A stretch of 9,381 nucleotides of DNA from Acidobacteriota bacterium (GCA_016871135.1 VFZQ01000152.1:1-9381); one strand, 5' to 3'. Positions 1 through 6,536 are shown, numbered from the stretch's first letter. Numbers and translations: made by a program. The notes: generated by a model from the letters alone, not told the origin.

Positions 1-234
1 GTGATATGAGCGGCTCGGCCCTCCCAAACACCTTTCGGCTGAGAATTTGACGAGGCTATTGCGTTCACTGATTGTTGCGGCCCGCTGGTTTGCTTCCCTC
101 TCTTTCAAAGGCTTTCGACACTCCGCTTCGTACGGTCGGATCTCTCCTCCCGCCTGGAGTCTGCTACCGGGCCCTACGGCGCTTACCCGGACGGGACTTT
201 CACCCGCGAGAACAACGCGTCTTTCAGGACGCAC
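1..234 (-). mobile_element. Group II intron, 5' end (domain I start), cut by window edge
   Basis: Read on the minus strand, a structured non-coding sequence begins GTGCG at position 234, fitting the group II 5' consensus GUGYG, and runs off the window at base 1. It starts with a chain of hairpins: GCGTC/GACGC with a CTGAAA loop (232-217), CGGG/CCCG around TGAAAGT (206-192), CCGGG/CCCGG (190-167), and ACTCC/GGAGT enclosing an inner arm (160-120). The GGGTGAAAGTCCC block and the later GAGGGAAGC stretch are the kind of sequence found near the 5' end of bacterial group II introns. The intron interrupts a sulfatase gene in the same direction, so self-splicing could restore the message. Domains II-VI, any intron-encoded reverse transcriptase/maturase and the 3' exon lie outside the window. 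EBS1/EBS2 could not be placed with confidence. The subclass is not assigned. A truncated, inactive intron fragment is possible. The identification rests on the 5' consensus, the folding and the abrupt loss of sulfatase coding exactly there. Confidence 0.78.
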
Positions 235-955
235 CATAGTTGTGATTCCACGGATGCGCCTCGTCGCGCGGCATCGACGGCAGTTCTTTGTCCGCGTAGT
301 ACGCCGCGTGGCGGTTGCGAATCGGCTCCTTCATAGCATTGCCCAGCCCGTATGGCCCGTTGTAGGCAAGAAAGAGAAAAAACGGATTCGCCTTGTTTTG
401 TTTGATGAACCAGACGCCGTGGTCCGTCCACAAGTCGGTCAGATAACGCGGTTCTTGGCGGATTTTTCCGTCTTCGATCACCGGCTGATCGTAGAAGCCA
501 AGCGAGTTGCCGTGCGGCATCGTGATCCAGTGGTCGAAGCCGTCCTGCGGTGTGAGATTCGCGCCGAGATGCCACTTGCCGCTCAGCGCCGTTCGGTAAC
601 CGTTCCGCTTCATGATTTTCGGCAACGTTTCGAACTCGGTCAGCGTGTAATAGGCGCGGGGCCCGACCTGTGCGCCATTCGCGGCGAGATATCGATGCAC
701 GCCATGCTGTGACGGCATCAGGCCGGTCAATAAACTCGCGCGCGTCGGCGAGCAGACGGCGTTGTTCGAAAACGCGCGCATGAACGTCACGCCCTCGGCC
801 GCCAGGCGGTCGAGGGCCGGCGTCCGCACGTCGCGATTGCCATACGGCCCGATCGACCAAGCGCCGTGGTTGTCCGTCAATATGAGGACGAGGTTGAGCT
901 TGCGCGTTTGCGCGGCGGCGACGAGCGAACCGCAGAAGGCGCGGCGGGTCAGCAT
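224..955 (-). CDS. Sulfatase, 5' exon, interrupted by a group II intron
   Basis: This is the N-terminal half of a type I (formylglycine-dependent) sulfatase, which hydrolyses sulfate esters, probably on exported glycans. The open frame gives 243 residues against the family's usual 450-500. True exon coding ends at base 235, within codon 241 (phase 1); the last codons and the TGA at 226-224 belong to the intron. A Tat-like leader (MLTRRAFCGSLVAAA) is followed by the metal site LILTDNHG (D28, N29 where many relatives have Asp-Asp), the signature CSPTRASLLTG with C68 as the formylglycine precursor, and the GKWH motif (K127, H129). The C-terminal metal ligands and their DNG motif are absent and should lie in the second exon, beyond base 1. 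The start at 955 is preferred because the leader is then compact; an ATG at 964 is in frame. GATAAT at 968-963 ends seven bases before ATG 955. If the intron no longer splices, this is a pseudogene. Confidence 0.88.
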   Translation of the reverse strand: MLTRRAFCGSLVAAAQTRKLNLVLILTDNHGAWSIGPYGNRDVRTPALDRLAAEGVTFMRAFSNNAVCSPTRASLLTGLMPSQHGVHRYLAANGAQVGPRAYYTLTEFETLPKIMKRNGYRTALSGKWHLGANLTPQDGFDHWITMPHGNSLGFYDQPVIEDGKIRQEPRYLTDLWTDHGVWFIKQNKANPFFLFLAYNGPYGLGNAMKEPIRNRHAAYYADKELPSMPRDEAHPWNHNYGAS

Positions 956-983
956 GGACTCCATTATCGACTACAATCAACCC
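956..983. promoter_or_regulatory. Compact divergent promoter region with back-to-back -10 elements
   Basis: Only 28 bp separate the divergent start codons at 955 (minus) and 984 (plus). On the plus strand TACAAT at 972-977 lies six bases before ATG 984. On the minus strand GATAAT at 968-963 lies seven bases before ATG 955. Both distances would put transcription starts at or next to the start codons, giving leaderless messages. No good -35 box is visible at 16-18 bp on either strand. Any upstream promoter contacts would fall within the opposite gene's coding sequence. Confidence 0.45.
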
Positions 984-2303
984 ATGAACCGCCGCCAGTT
1001 TCTCGCCGCCTCTTCGCTCGCCATGCAGGGCCAAACCAAGCCCAAACGCGTCGGATTGATCGGCACGGGCTGGTACGGCAAGTCCGATCTGCTGCGCCTC
1101 ATTCAAGTCGCGCCGGTGGAAGTCGTCTCGCTCTGCGACGTCGACAAGAACATGCTGAGCGCCGCCGCCGACATCGTCTCGCAGCGGCAAGCCTCGCACA
1201 AACGCCCTCGCCTGTTCGCCGACTATCGCGAGATGCTGCGCGAGAAGGATCTCGACATCTGCCTGATCGCCACGCCCGACCACTGGCATGCGCTCGCCGC
1301 CATCGAAGCCATCAAAGCCGGCTGCGATCTCTACTTGCAGAAGCCGATCTCGGTCGACATCGTCGAAGGCCAGGCCATCCTCGCCGCCGCGCGCAAATAC
1401 AACCGCGTCGTGCAAGTCGGCACGCAGCGGCGCTCGACGCCGCATCTGATCGAGGCGAAAGAGAAGTTCCTCGACACCGGCGCGCTGGGCAAAATCGCCT
1501 ATGTCGAAATCTACTGCTACTACCACATGCGCGCAAAGGACAACCCGCCCGACGGGACCGCACCCGCCCATCTCGACTACGAGATGTGGACCGGACCCGC
1601 TCCGATGCGGCCGTACAATCCGCTCGTTCACCCGCGCCGCTGGCGCGCGTTCATGGAGTACGGCAACGGCATCATGGGCGACATGTGTATTCACATGCTC
1701 GACATGGTGCGATGGATGATGGGCCTCGGGTGGCCGAAGTCGGTGTCGTCTACCGGCGGCATCCTGATCGACAAAGCGAGCAAGGCAAACATCACCGACA
1801 CGCAATCGGCGACGTTCGATTTCGGCGATGTCAAGGTCATCTGGACACACCGCAGTTGGGGCACGGCGCCTGATCCGAAGTACCCGTGGGGCGCAACTAT
1901 TTACGGGGAGAAAGGCACACTGAAAGCCGGAGTAATGGGTTACGACTTCATTCCGGTCGGCAAGGGCGAATCCATCCACAAGGACGTACAGTACGAACTC
2001 GATCAATACCCCGAAGACAAGACGGAGGCCGAACTTGAAAAGCACGTCGCGCCAGCGATTCGCGGACACATGCGCGATCTGCTCGGGGCCATCGAGAAGC
2101 GGTCGAAGCCCGTCGCCGACGTCGAGCAGGGTTTTATCTCAACCACAAGCTGCATCCTCGCGAATCTCTCGCAGCAACTGGGCGGACGCGCGCTTCGCTG
2201 GGATGCGGCGGCGGGAAAGATTACCGGCGACAGCGAGGCCAACAAGATGCTCGCGCGCCCGTATCGCAAACCGTGGGCACATCCCGATCCGAAGAACGTG
2301 TAG
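984..2303 (+). CDS. Gfo/Idh/MocA family oxidoreductase, Tat-exported
   Basis: This is a predicted NAD(P)-dependent dehydrogenase or glycoside-modifying enzyme of the Gfo/Idh/MocA family, 439 residues. The N-terminus MNRRQFLAASSLAMQG is a Tat-type signal, suggesting export with bound cofactor. A Rossmann domain follows with GTGWYG (residues 27-32), an acidic end of the second strand (CDVD, 51-54) and LIATPDHWH (94-102). The usual EKP motif reads QKP here, with K120 as the likely catalytic lysine. The C-terminal domain carries GDMCIHMLD (232-240), where H237 and D240 are candidate active-site residues. The ATG at 984 is chosen because it begins the Tat signal exactly; upstream in-frame codons overlap the divergent sulfatase gene and add nothing recognisable. 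There is no Shine-Dalgarno, but TACAAT sits six bases upstream, so the message may be leaderless. Substrate is unknown. The divergent sulfatase suggests a role in sugar or sulfated glycan catabolism, which is inference. Confidence 0.93.
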   Translation: MNRRQFLAASSLAMQGQTKPKRVGLIGTGWYGKSDLLRLIQVAPVEVVSLCDVDKNMLSAAADIVSQRQASHKRPRLFADYREMLREKDLDICLIATPDHWHALAAIEAIKAGCDLYLQKPISVDIVEGQAILAAARKYNRVVQVGTQRRSTPHLIEAKEKFLDTGALGKIAYVEIYCYYHMRAKDNPPDGTAPAHLDYEMWTGPAPMRPYNPLVHPRRWRAFMEYGNGIMGDMCIHMLDMVRWMMGLGWPKSVSSTGGILIDKASKANITDTQSATFDFGDVKVIWTHRSWGTAPDPKYPWGATIYGEKGTLKAGVMGYDFIPVGKGESIHKDVQYELDQYPEDKTEAELEKHVAPAIRGHMRDLLGAIEKRSKPVADVEQGFISTTSCILANLSQQLGGRALRWDAAAGKITGDSEANKMLARPYRKPWAHPDPKNV

Positions 2304-2311
2304 GGGTGCGA

Positions 2312-2317
2312 TACACT
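2312..2317 (+). promoter_or_regulatory. Candidate -10 element for the polyprenyl synthase gene
   Basis: TACACT lies in the 24-bp gap after the oxidoreductase stop codon. It ends one base before a GTG (2319) and ten bases before the preferred ATG (2328). No -35 box or strong Shine-Dalgarno is visible, so a very short leader or leaderless transcript is plausible. Read-through from the upstream gene is also possible. Confidence 0.35.
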
Positions 2318-2327
2318 AGTGGGTTCA

Positions 2328-3329
2328 ATGGGCATTAGCCGGATCAGCCAGGCCTTGACGGCGCGCGAGATCCTTCAACTCGTCGAGAAGGATTTGAGGC
2401 GCGTCGAGGAGTGCATGCGTTTGGAGTCGATCGCTTCGGTCGACGCCATCACGGCGATCAACCGGCACATTCAAGATAGCGGCGGCAAGCGCCTCCGCCC
2501 AACGCTTGTACTGCTTTCGACGCAACTGTTCGGCCCGATGAACGATCTCGCCATTTCGATGGCCGCCGTCGTCGAGATGATTCACACCGCCACGCTGGTG
2601 CATGACGACGTCATCGATGCCGCCGAAACCCGCCGCGGCAAGCCCTCCACCAACGCGCTCTGGGGCAATCAGACATCGGTCCTTGCCGGTGACTGGCTCT
2701 ACATGCAGGCGTTCCAAGCCGCGGTCCGCGCGCGCAACTTCCGTGTTCTGGATCTGCTGATCGGCCTCACGCAACTCATGGTTGAAGGCGAGTTGATCCA
2801 GCTCGAGCGCATCGGCAAAATCGAAATTACCGAGACCGATTACATGGAGCTGATCGACCGCAAAACCGCGAGCCTGTTCAGCACCTGCGCGCGGCTTGGC
2901 GCCATGGCCGGGGGCGCGTCCGAGATCGACGAAGGCAAGCTTGGCGAGTTCGCCTGGAACCTCGGCATCGCGTTCCAATTAGTCGACGACGTACTCGATT
3001 TCACTTCGCGGGAGAAGATTCTTGGCAAGCCGGTCGGCAACGATCTGCGCGAGGGCAAAGTGACGCTGCCGCTCGTTTACGCGCTGCAACAGGCGACGCC
3101 GCAAGAACGCGAAGCTGTTGCGACCGTGCTGCGCGAACGCGAATATCGCACCGTGCCGTTCTCGCAAATCACGGCGATCCTCAAGAAGTATCACGGCATC
3201 GAACGCGCTATGGAACGCGCCGAGAGCTTCACCGAACGCGCGCGCGCGATGATTCAGGAATTTCCCGAATCGGCTTATCAGCGCGCGATGTTGAGTGTGA
3301 CCGACCTCGTCACCGCGCGGGATCACTGA
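2328..3329 (+). CDS. Long-chain polyprenyl diphosphate synthase (octaprenyl/heptaprenyl type)
   Basis: This all-trans prenyltransferase condenses isopentenyl diphosphate onto an allylic primer, most likely to make the C35-C50 side chain of menaquinone or ubiquinone. The protein has 333 residues, normal for the family. It shows GGKRLRP (residues 52-58, diphosphate binding), the first aspartate-rich motif HDDVID (D93, D94, D97) with RRGKPS after it, and the second, LVDDVLD (D220, D221, D224), with KPVGNDLREGK. The fifth residue before the first motif is a small alanine (A88), not the aromatic residue that stops farnesyl- and geranylgeranyl-type enzymes early; this supports a long product. The exact chain length cannot be read from sequence. 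A GTG at 2319 could add three residues; ATG 2328 is preferred. The stop overlaps the next gene's ATG (TGATG), so the two are probably translationally coupled. It acts at the cytoplasmic face of the membrane. Confidence 0.93.
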   Translation: MGISRISQALTAREILQLVEKDLRRVEECMRLESIASVDAITAINRHIQDSGGKRLRPTLVLLSTQLFGPMNDLAISMAAVVEMIHTATLVHDDVIDAAETRRGKPSTNALWGNQTSVLAGDWLYMQAFQAAVRARNFRVLDLLIGLTQLMVEGELIQLERIGKIEITETDYMELIDRKTASLFSTCARLGAMAGGASEIDEGKLGEFAWNLGIAFQLVDDVLDFTSREKILGKPVGNDLREGKVTLPLVYALQQATPQEREAVATVLREREYRTVPFSQITAILKKYHGIERAMERAESFTERARAMIQEFPESAYQRAMLSVTDLVTARDH

Positions 3330-3658
3330 TGCTCTACGAGATCTCGCCGAAGGAGGTCGTCGCCAAGAAGGACGCCGGCGAAAAACTCTGCCTCGTCGAC
3401 GTACGCGAACAGTTCGAGTGGGACATCTGCCACATCGAAGGCGCGAACCTCGTGCCGATGAACACGGTGCCGCAAGCGCTCCAGCAACTCGAGGCGCAGG
3501 CGGATGAAACGACGCTTGTCGTCTATTGCCACCACGGCGTGCGCAGTTTGAATGTGGTGCACTGGCTGCGCGCGCAAGGCGTGGAAAATTGCGTGAGCAT
3601 GTCCGGCGGAATTGACCGTTGGAGTGTAGAGGTCGACTTTAACGTGCCGCGATATTAG
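3329..3658 (+). CDS. Single-domain rhodanese-like sulfurtransferase
   Basis: This 109-residue protein is one complete rhodanese domain, comparable in size to GlpE. LVDVREQFEWDICHIEGA (residues 22-39) is the conserved first half with the Asp and Arg that shape the fold. YCHHGVRS (66-73) is the active-site loop, with C67 as the persulfide-carrying cysteine and R72 for substrate. MSGGIDRW (91-98) closes the domain, and the tail ends in NVPRY. The family moves sulfane sulfur from donors such as thiosulfate or a persulfide to acceptors; the acceptor here is unknown. There is no signal peptide, so it is cytoplasmic. The ATG shares one base with the polyprenyl synthase stop codon, so coupling to that gene is likely, though no biochemical link is obvious. 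It ends eight bases from the stop of a convergent gene, with no clear terminator between. Confidence 0.93.
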   Translation: MLYEISPKEVVAKKDAGEKLCLVDVREQFEWDICHIEGANLVPMNTVPQALQQLEAQADETTLVVYCHHGVRSLNVVHWLRAQGVENCVSMSGGIDRWSVEVDFNVPRY

Positions 3659-3666
3659 CCAGCCCG

Positions 3667-4254
3667 CTAGCGTTTGACTCGGATCTCAAACTCGGTATCG
3701 GTGGCTGTTACAACACTCTGGTGCACAACGCGATTTCCATCCATTACGAGCAAGATATTCTCGCGAGCCTCTAAAGCGCCCACAGAAAATCGGCCCTTAG
3801 AGTCTACCTGCGCCTCAGAGCCTCCATTTCCTCGCAACGGAACAGCTTTGACCCATAGCCCGCTCAAATCGCCATCCGCACGAACGAAGCCGCCGATGCC
3901 GTAGAGCCGGTTCCGCGAGCACTCGGCGCCAAGTGTCAAGTGGACTCTCAAAGTTTCCCGCGCCCGTGCAATCGCGACATATTGCCAGCTTGAATGGAAC
4001 CAAGGAGTCCGCACACGAACATAGTATTCGCCAAATGGCAAGCGATTCGCCGTCACAGCCAACGGCGTCTGGTGTCGGAGCGCATCGGCTCGAAAGAAGT
4101 CCAGTTCCGGAACACCGTTGATCGGTGCGCCCGCGACGTCGTACATCTTCACCTCCAGCGCTCCGAATTCTCGCGGCGGAAGCTCTAGCATTCGCCGCCG
4201 CAGAGTAAGCTGAAAATGATCGCCAGAGAGAGTCTTCGCATTGCCCCACCTCAT
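3667..4254 (-). CDS. Hypothetical protein with two carboxypeptidase-regulatory-like beta-sandwich repeats
   Basis: The function is not recognised. The 195-residue product appears to hold two beta-rich units of about 80 residues. The first runs from about 30 to 108 (EFGALEVKMYDVAGAPI through LPFGEYYVRVRTPW). The second runs from about 119 to 195 (GDLSGLWVKAVPL, then VDSKGRFSVGAL and a final valine-rich strand). The DSxGRFSVGAL pattern is typical of carboxypeptidase-regulatory-like domains, common in large acidobacterial surface proteins. No signal peptide or membrane segment is seen, which is odd for this fold. A TAG lies six bases before the ATG at 4254, so the N-terminus cannot extend. An internal start at residue 22 (MLELPPREFG) is possible. 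Base composition is visibly less GC-rich than its neighbours, with more A/T at third positions, hinting at later acquisition or relaxed constraint. It could be the remnant of a larger secreted protein. It diverges from the sulfatase gene starting at 4288. Confidence 0.7.
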   Translation of the reverse strand: MRWGNAKTLSGDHFQLTLRRRMLELPPREFGALEVKMYDVAGAPINGVPELDFFRADALRHQTPLAVTANRLPFGEYYVRVRTPWFHSSWQYVAIARARETLRVHLTLGAECSRNRLYGIGGFVRADGDLSGLWVKAVPLRGNGGSEAQVDSKGRFSVGALEARENILLVMDGNRVVHQSVVTATDTEFEIRVKR

Positions 4255-4264
4255 GCGCTAGAAT
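4235..4264 (+). promoter_or_regulatory. Candidate promoter for the second sulfatase
   Basis: TTCGCA (4235-4240) and TAGAAT (4259-4264) are separated by 18 bp and match sigma-70 boxes at four and five of six positions respectively. The predicted transcript would start near 4271, leaving a leader of about 17 bases with no Shine-Dalgarno. The -35 box lies within the 5' end of the divergent hypothetical gene. Confidence 0.4.
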
Positions 4265-4287
4265 CCCACAAAGCGCAACGAACTACC

Positions 4288-5679
4288 ATGCTCCGCCGCC
4301 AATTCCTCGCCTCCCTCTCCGCCCTCGCCCAGCAGGCCCCCCGCCGCCCCAACATCGTCTTCATCATGGCCGACGACATGGGTTACGCCGACCTCGGCTG
4401 TTACGGCCAAAAATACATCAAAACGCCCAACATCGACAAACTCGCCACCGAAGGCATGCGCTTCACCGACGCCTATGCCGGCTGCACCGTCTGCGCGCCC
4501 TCGCGCTCCGTGTTGATGACCGGCAAACACACCGGCCACACGTCGATCCGCTCCAACCCCGGCGCCGTGCCGCTGCTCGACGAAGACCTCACCGTCGCCG
4601 AAGTCTTGAAGCAAGCCGGCTACACCACGGGCTGCTACGGCAAGTGGGGCCTAGGCGATGTGGGCTCCAACGGCGCGCCCTGGAAACAAGGTTTCGACGA
4701 CTTCTACGGCTTCCTCAGCCAAGTCCACGCGCACTACCAATACCCGAAGGTTCTCTTTCACAACGATAAGGAAGAGGCAATCGGCGACGCCTTCGCCAAC
4801 GACAAAATCGCCGACCGCGCCGTCGCCTTCACGCGCGATGCCGTCAAGCGCGGTCAACCCTTCTTCCTCTACACGCCGTTTACGCTGCCGCATCTCGAAC
4901 TGCTCGCGCCCGAAGACGGCATGAAGCCTTATGACGGCGTGCTCCCCGAGGACGGCCCCTACGATCAACGCCGAGGCCACTACGCTTTCCAGCCCAAACC
5001 GCGTGCCGCTTACGCCGCGATGGTTTCGCGCATCGACAAGTACGTCGGCATGATTGTGAACGAGATCAAGAGCCTCGGCGTCGACGACAACACGATCATC
5101 TTTGTCACTTCCGACAACGGCACCGCCACGCCGATCTGGAACGACAAGGGCTTCTTCAAGAGCGCCGGTCCTTTCCGCGGGTACAAAACGAACTTCTACG
5201 AAGGTGGCATTCGCACACCGATGATCGTGCGCTGGAAAGGCCGCATCAAGCCCGGCGTTGTGAGCGATCTGCCCTGGTACTTCGCCGACGTTCTTCCGAC
5301 GTTTGCCGAACTCGCCGGCGTGGCCGCGCCGAAGGGCATCGACGGCATCAGCGTCGCTCCCACGCTTCTCGGCAAGGGCTCGCAGAAGAAGCACGAGTAT
5401 CTGTATTGGGAACTGCCGCGCTACATCGCGGCTTCGGGAACCTTCGCCGATGCCCCGCCCCCGGCCGCCATCCGCATGGGTAAGTGGAAAGCCGTGCGCC
5501 CCACCGAGGGCGCACCGATCGAGCTCTACGATCTCTCCAAGGACATCGCCGAAACAACCGACGTCGCCGCCGCCAACCCCGCGGTGATGAAGAAGATCGA
5601 ATCGATCGCGAAGGAAGCCCATCAAACCCCGCGCATGCAAAGAGACGCGCATTATCGCGACTGGTCCAAACACCCCTAA
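4288..5679 (+). CDS. Sulfatase (arylsulfatase A-like), intact
   Basis: This is a complete type I sulfatase of 463 residues that hydrolyses sulfate monoesters after its cysteine is converted to formylglycine. The leader MLRRQFLASLSALAQQA looks Tat-like, so the enzyme is probably periplasmic or surface-exposed. The first metal site is MADDMGYADLGCYG (D29, D30). The signature CAPSRSVLMTGKHTG puts the formylglycine precursor at C69. GKWGLGD (K119) and LPHLEL (H202) supply active-site residues, and TSDNGT (D276, N277) completes the calcium site, followed by RGYKTNFYEGGIRTP. All key residues for catalysis are present, unlike in the interrupted sulfatase at the left end. Substrate cannot be told from sequence; an organic aryl sulfate or a glycan sulfate are both possible. 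The maturation enzyme (FGE or anSME) is not in the window. ATG 4288 is chosen because it opens the signal peptide. The upstream -10-like TAGAAT is at 4259. Confidence 0.95.
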   Translation: MLRRQFLASLSALAQQAPRRPNIVFIMADDMGYADLGCYGQKYIKTPNIDKLATEGMRFTDAYAGCTVCAPSRSVLMTGKHTGHTSIRSNPGAVPLLDEDLTVAEVLKQAGYTTGCYGKWGLGDVGSNGAPWKQGFDDFYGFLSQVHAHYQYPKVLFHNDKEEAIGDAFANDKIADRAVAFTRDAVKRGQPFFLYTPFTLPHLELLAPEDGMKPYDGVLPEDGPYDQRRGHYAFQPKPRAAYAAMVSRIDKYVGMIVNEIKSLGVDDNTIIFVTSDNGTATPIWNDKGFFKSAGPFRGYKTNFYEGGIRTPMIVRWKGRIKPGVVSDLPWYFADVLPTFAELAGVAAPKGIDGISVAPTLLGKGSQKKHEYLYWELPRYIAASGTFADAPPPAAIRMGKWKAVRPTEGAPIELYDLSKDIAETTDVAAANPAVMKKIESIAKEAHQTPRMQRDAHYRDWSKHP

Positions 5680-5700
5680 AACATTTCCACCCTCTTTTGT

Positions 5701-5714
5701 TATTGTGAAGGGTG
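5701..5714 (+). promoter_or_regulatory. -10-like hexamer and Shine-Dalgarno before pilD
   Basis: TATTGT (5701-5706) is followed by AAGGG (5708-5712, allowing for the run of G), six to seven bases before ATG 5718. This is one of the two clear Shine-Dalgarno sites in the window and favours ATG 5718 over GTG 5712. CACCCT (5688-5693) can pair with AGGGTG (5709-5714), a weak six-pair stem with a 15-base loop that would cover this ribosome site; it has no T-run and is not a terminator. Confidence 0.4.
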
Positions 5715-5717
5715 ACT

Positions 5718-6536
5718 ATGCTCGCCGCCTTACTGGCCGGTCTCTTCGGCTTGCTGATCGGGAGTTTTCTGAACGCCTGCGTCTATCGACTGCCGCGCGA
5801 CCTCTCGCTTTGGAACCCGCCGCGCAGCTTCTGCCCGAATTGCGAGAAGGGCATCGCCTGGTACGACAATCTGCCCGCCGTCAGCTATCTGCTGTTGCGG
5901 GGCAAGTGCCGCCAGTGCGCCTGGCCGATACCCTTCCGTTATTTTTTGCTTGAAATACTTTGCGGTATAATGTACTTTGTAATTGTATGGCTTTTCGGCG
6001 TCACCTGGCAGTCGGCGAAGTTGCTGGTCTTCACGGCCATCTGCCTGGAACTGATCTTCAGCGACTTCGAGGAACGGATCCTGCCCGACGAGTTCACCAA
6101 GGGCGGAACCGTTCTGGGCATACTCTTCGCATGGCTGGCGCCGGTACCGCTCGGCTTCTCGTCGCTTTTGGTGCCGACCGACTGGCCCGCGCCGGCGCGC
6201 GCGATGGTGGAATCGGCGATGGGCGCGGCCTTCGGCTACGGCGCGCTGTGGGCCATCAGTTGGCTCTACCGCAAAGTGCGGCACCGCGAAGGCATGGGCA
6301 TGGGCGATCTCAAAATGGCGATGATGATCGGCGCGTTTCTGGGACTCATGCCGATGCTGCTGGCGATGATGGCCGGCTCGATACTCGGCACAGTCGTCGG
6401 ACTGATCTACATTTTCGCCGCCAAGAAGGACGCCGGCGACTATGAACTTCCCATGGGCTCGTTTCTCGGCATCGCGGCGATTATCGTCGCCATCCTGGAC
6501 ATTTACCGCAAAGTGGGAAGCAGTGTTGTACACTGA
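5718..6536 (+). CDS. pilD: Type IV prepilin peptidase / N-methyltransferase (A24 family)
   Basis: This bifunctional inner-membrane enzyme cleaves the leader of type IV pilins or type II secretion pseudopilins and methylates the new N-terminus. The protein has 272 residues, normal for full-length members. The N-terminal methylase region has GSFLNACVYRLP (15-26) and the zinc-binding cysteine pairs CPNC (39, 42) and CRQC (64, 67). The aspartyl protease residues are D116 in LIFSDFEERILPDE and D197 in GMGMGDLKMA. Several hydrophobic segments lie between and after them. ATG 5718 has an AAGGG ribosome site; a GTG at 5712 is the alternative. It begins a three-gene set, with the next gene 12 bases downstream. 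No pilin or secretion genes are in the window, so its substrates are encoded elsewhere. Codons around 5937-5998 are strikingly AT-rich, coding for a membrane helix. Confidence 0.95.
   Translation: MLAALLAGLFGLLIGSFLNACVYRLPRDLSLWNPPRSFCPNCEKGIAWYDNLPAVSYLLLRGKCRQCAWPIPFRYFLLEILCGIMYFVIVWLFGVTWQSAKLLVFTAICLELIFSDFEERILPDEFTKGGTVLGILFAWLAPVPLGFSSLLVPTDWPAPARAMVESAMGAAFGYGALWAISWLYRKVRHREGMGMGDLKMAMMIGAFLGLMPMLLAMMAGSILGTVVGLIYIFAAKKDAGDYELPMGSFLGIAAIIVAILDIYRKVGSSVVH
5942..5971 (+). promoter_or_regulatory. Possible internal promoter in an AT-rich patch of pilD
   Basis: A perfect TATAAT (5966-5971) lies in an AT-rich stretch of an otherwise GC-rich gene. TTTTTT (5942-5947, 18-bp spacer) and TTGCTT (5946-5951, 14-bp spacer) are imperfect partner -35 boxes. 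It could give extra transcription of uppS and cdsA, but the patch also simply encodes a hydrophobic helix. Confidence 0.2.

Noticed and set aside
47..712. 221-codon plus-strand open frame across the intron and the sulfatase exon
   Set aside because: It spans the intron/exon junction on the wrong strand, and no part resembles a known protein.
1338..1346. QKP instead of EKP in the oxidoreductase active site
   Set aside because: The catalytic lysine is kept, and I recall glutamine at this position in some members of the family, so it is not a sign of inactivation.
183..2069. Long 628-codon open frame on the minus strand, antisense to the oxidoreductase
   Set aside because: It overlaps two well-supported genes in a different frame, has arginine-rich low-complexity composition and no recognisable motif; GC-rich codon bias readily creates such antisense frames.
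2304..2327. Terminator after the oxidoreductase gene
   Set aside because: The 24-base gap has no inverted repeat or T-run; only a -10-like hexamer is seen.
3655..3675. Possible terminator between the convergent genes
   Set aside because: Only a TAGC/GCTA stem of four pairs is visible, with no T-run on either strand.
4651..5673. 340-codon minus-strand open frame opposite the second sulfatase
   Set aside because: It mirrors the codon positions of the sulfatase gene, has no domain signature, and the sulfatase on the other strand is complete with all catalytic motifs.
3361..6439. Exact 21-bp match between 3361-3381 and 6419-6439
   Set aside because: Both copies encode AKKDAG within unrelated proteins with the same favoured codons; the match is best explained by chance and codon bias.
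5730..6533. 267-codon minus-strand open frame opposite pilD
   Set aside because: It is rich in His, Arg and Gln with no family motif; the plus-strand prepilin peptidase accounts for this DNA.
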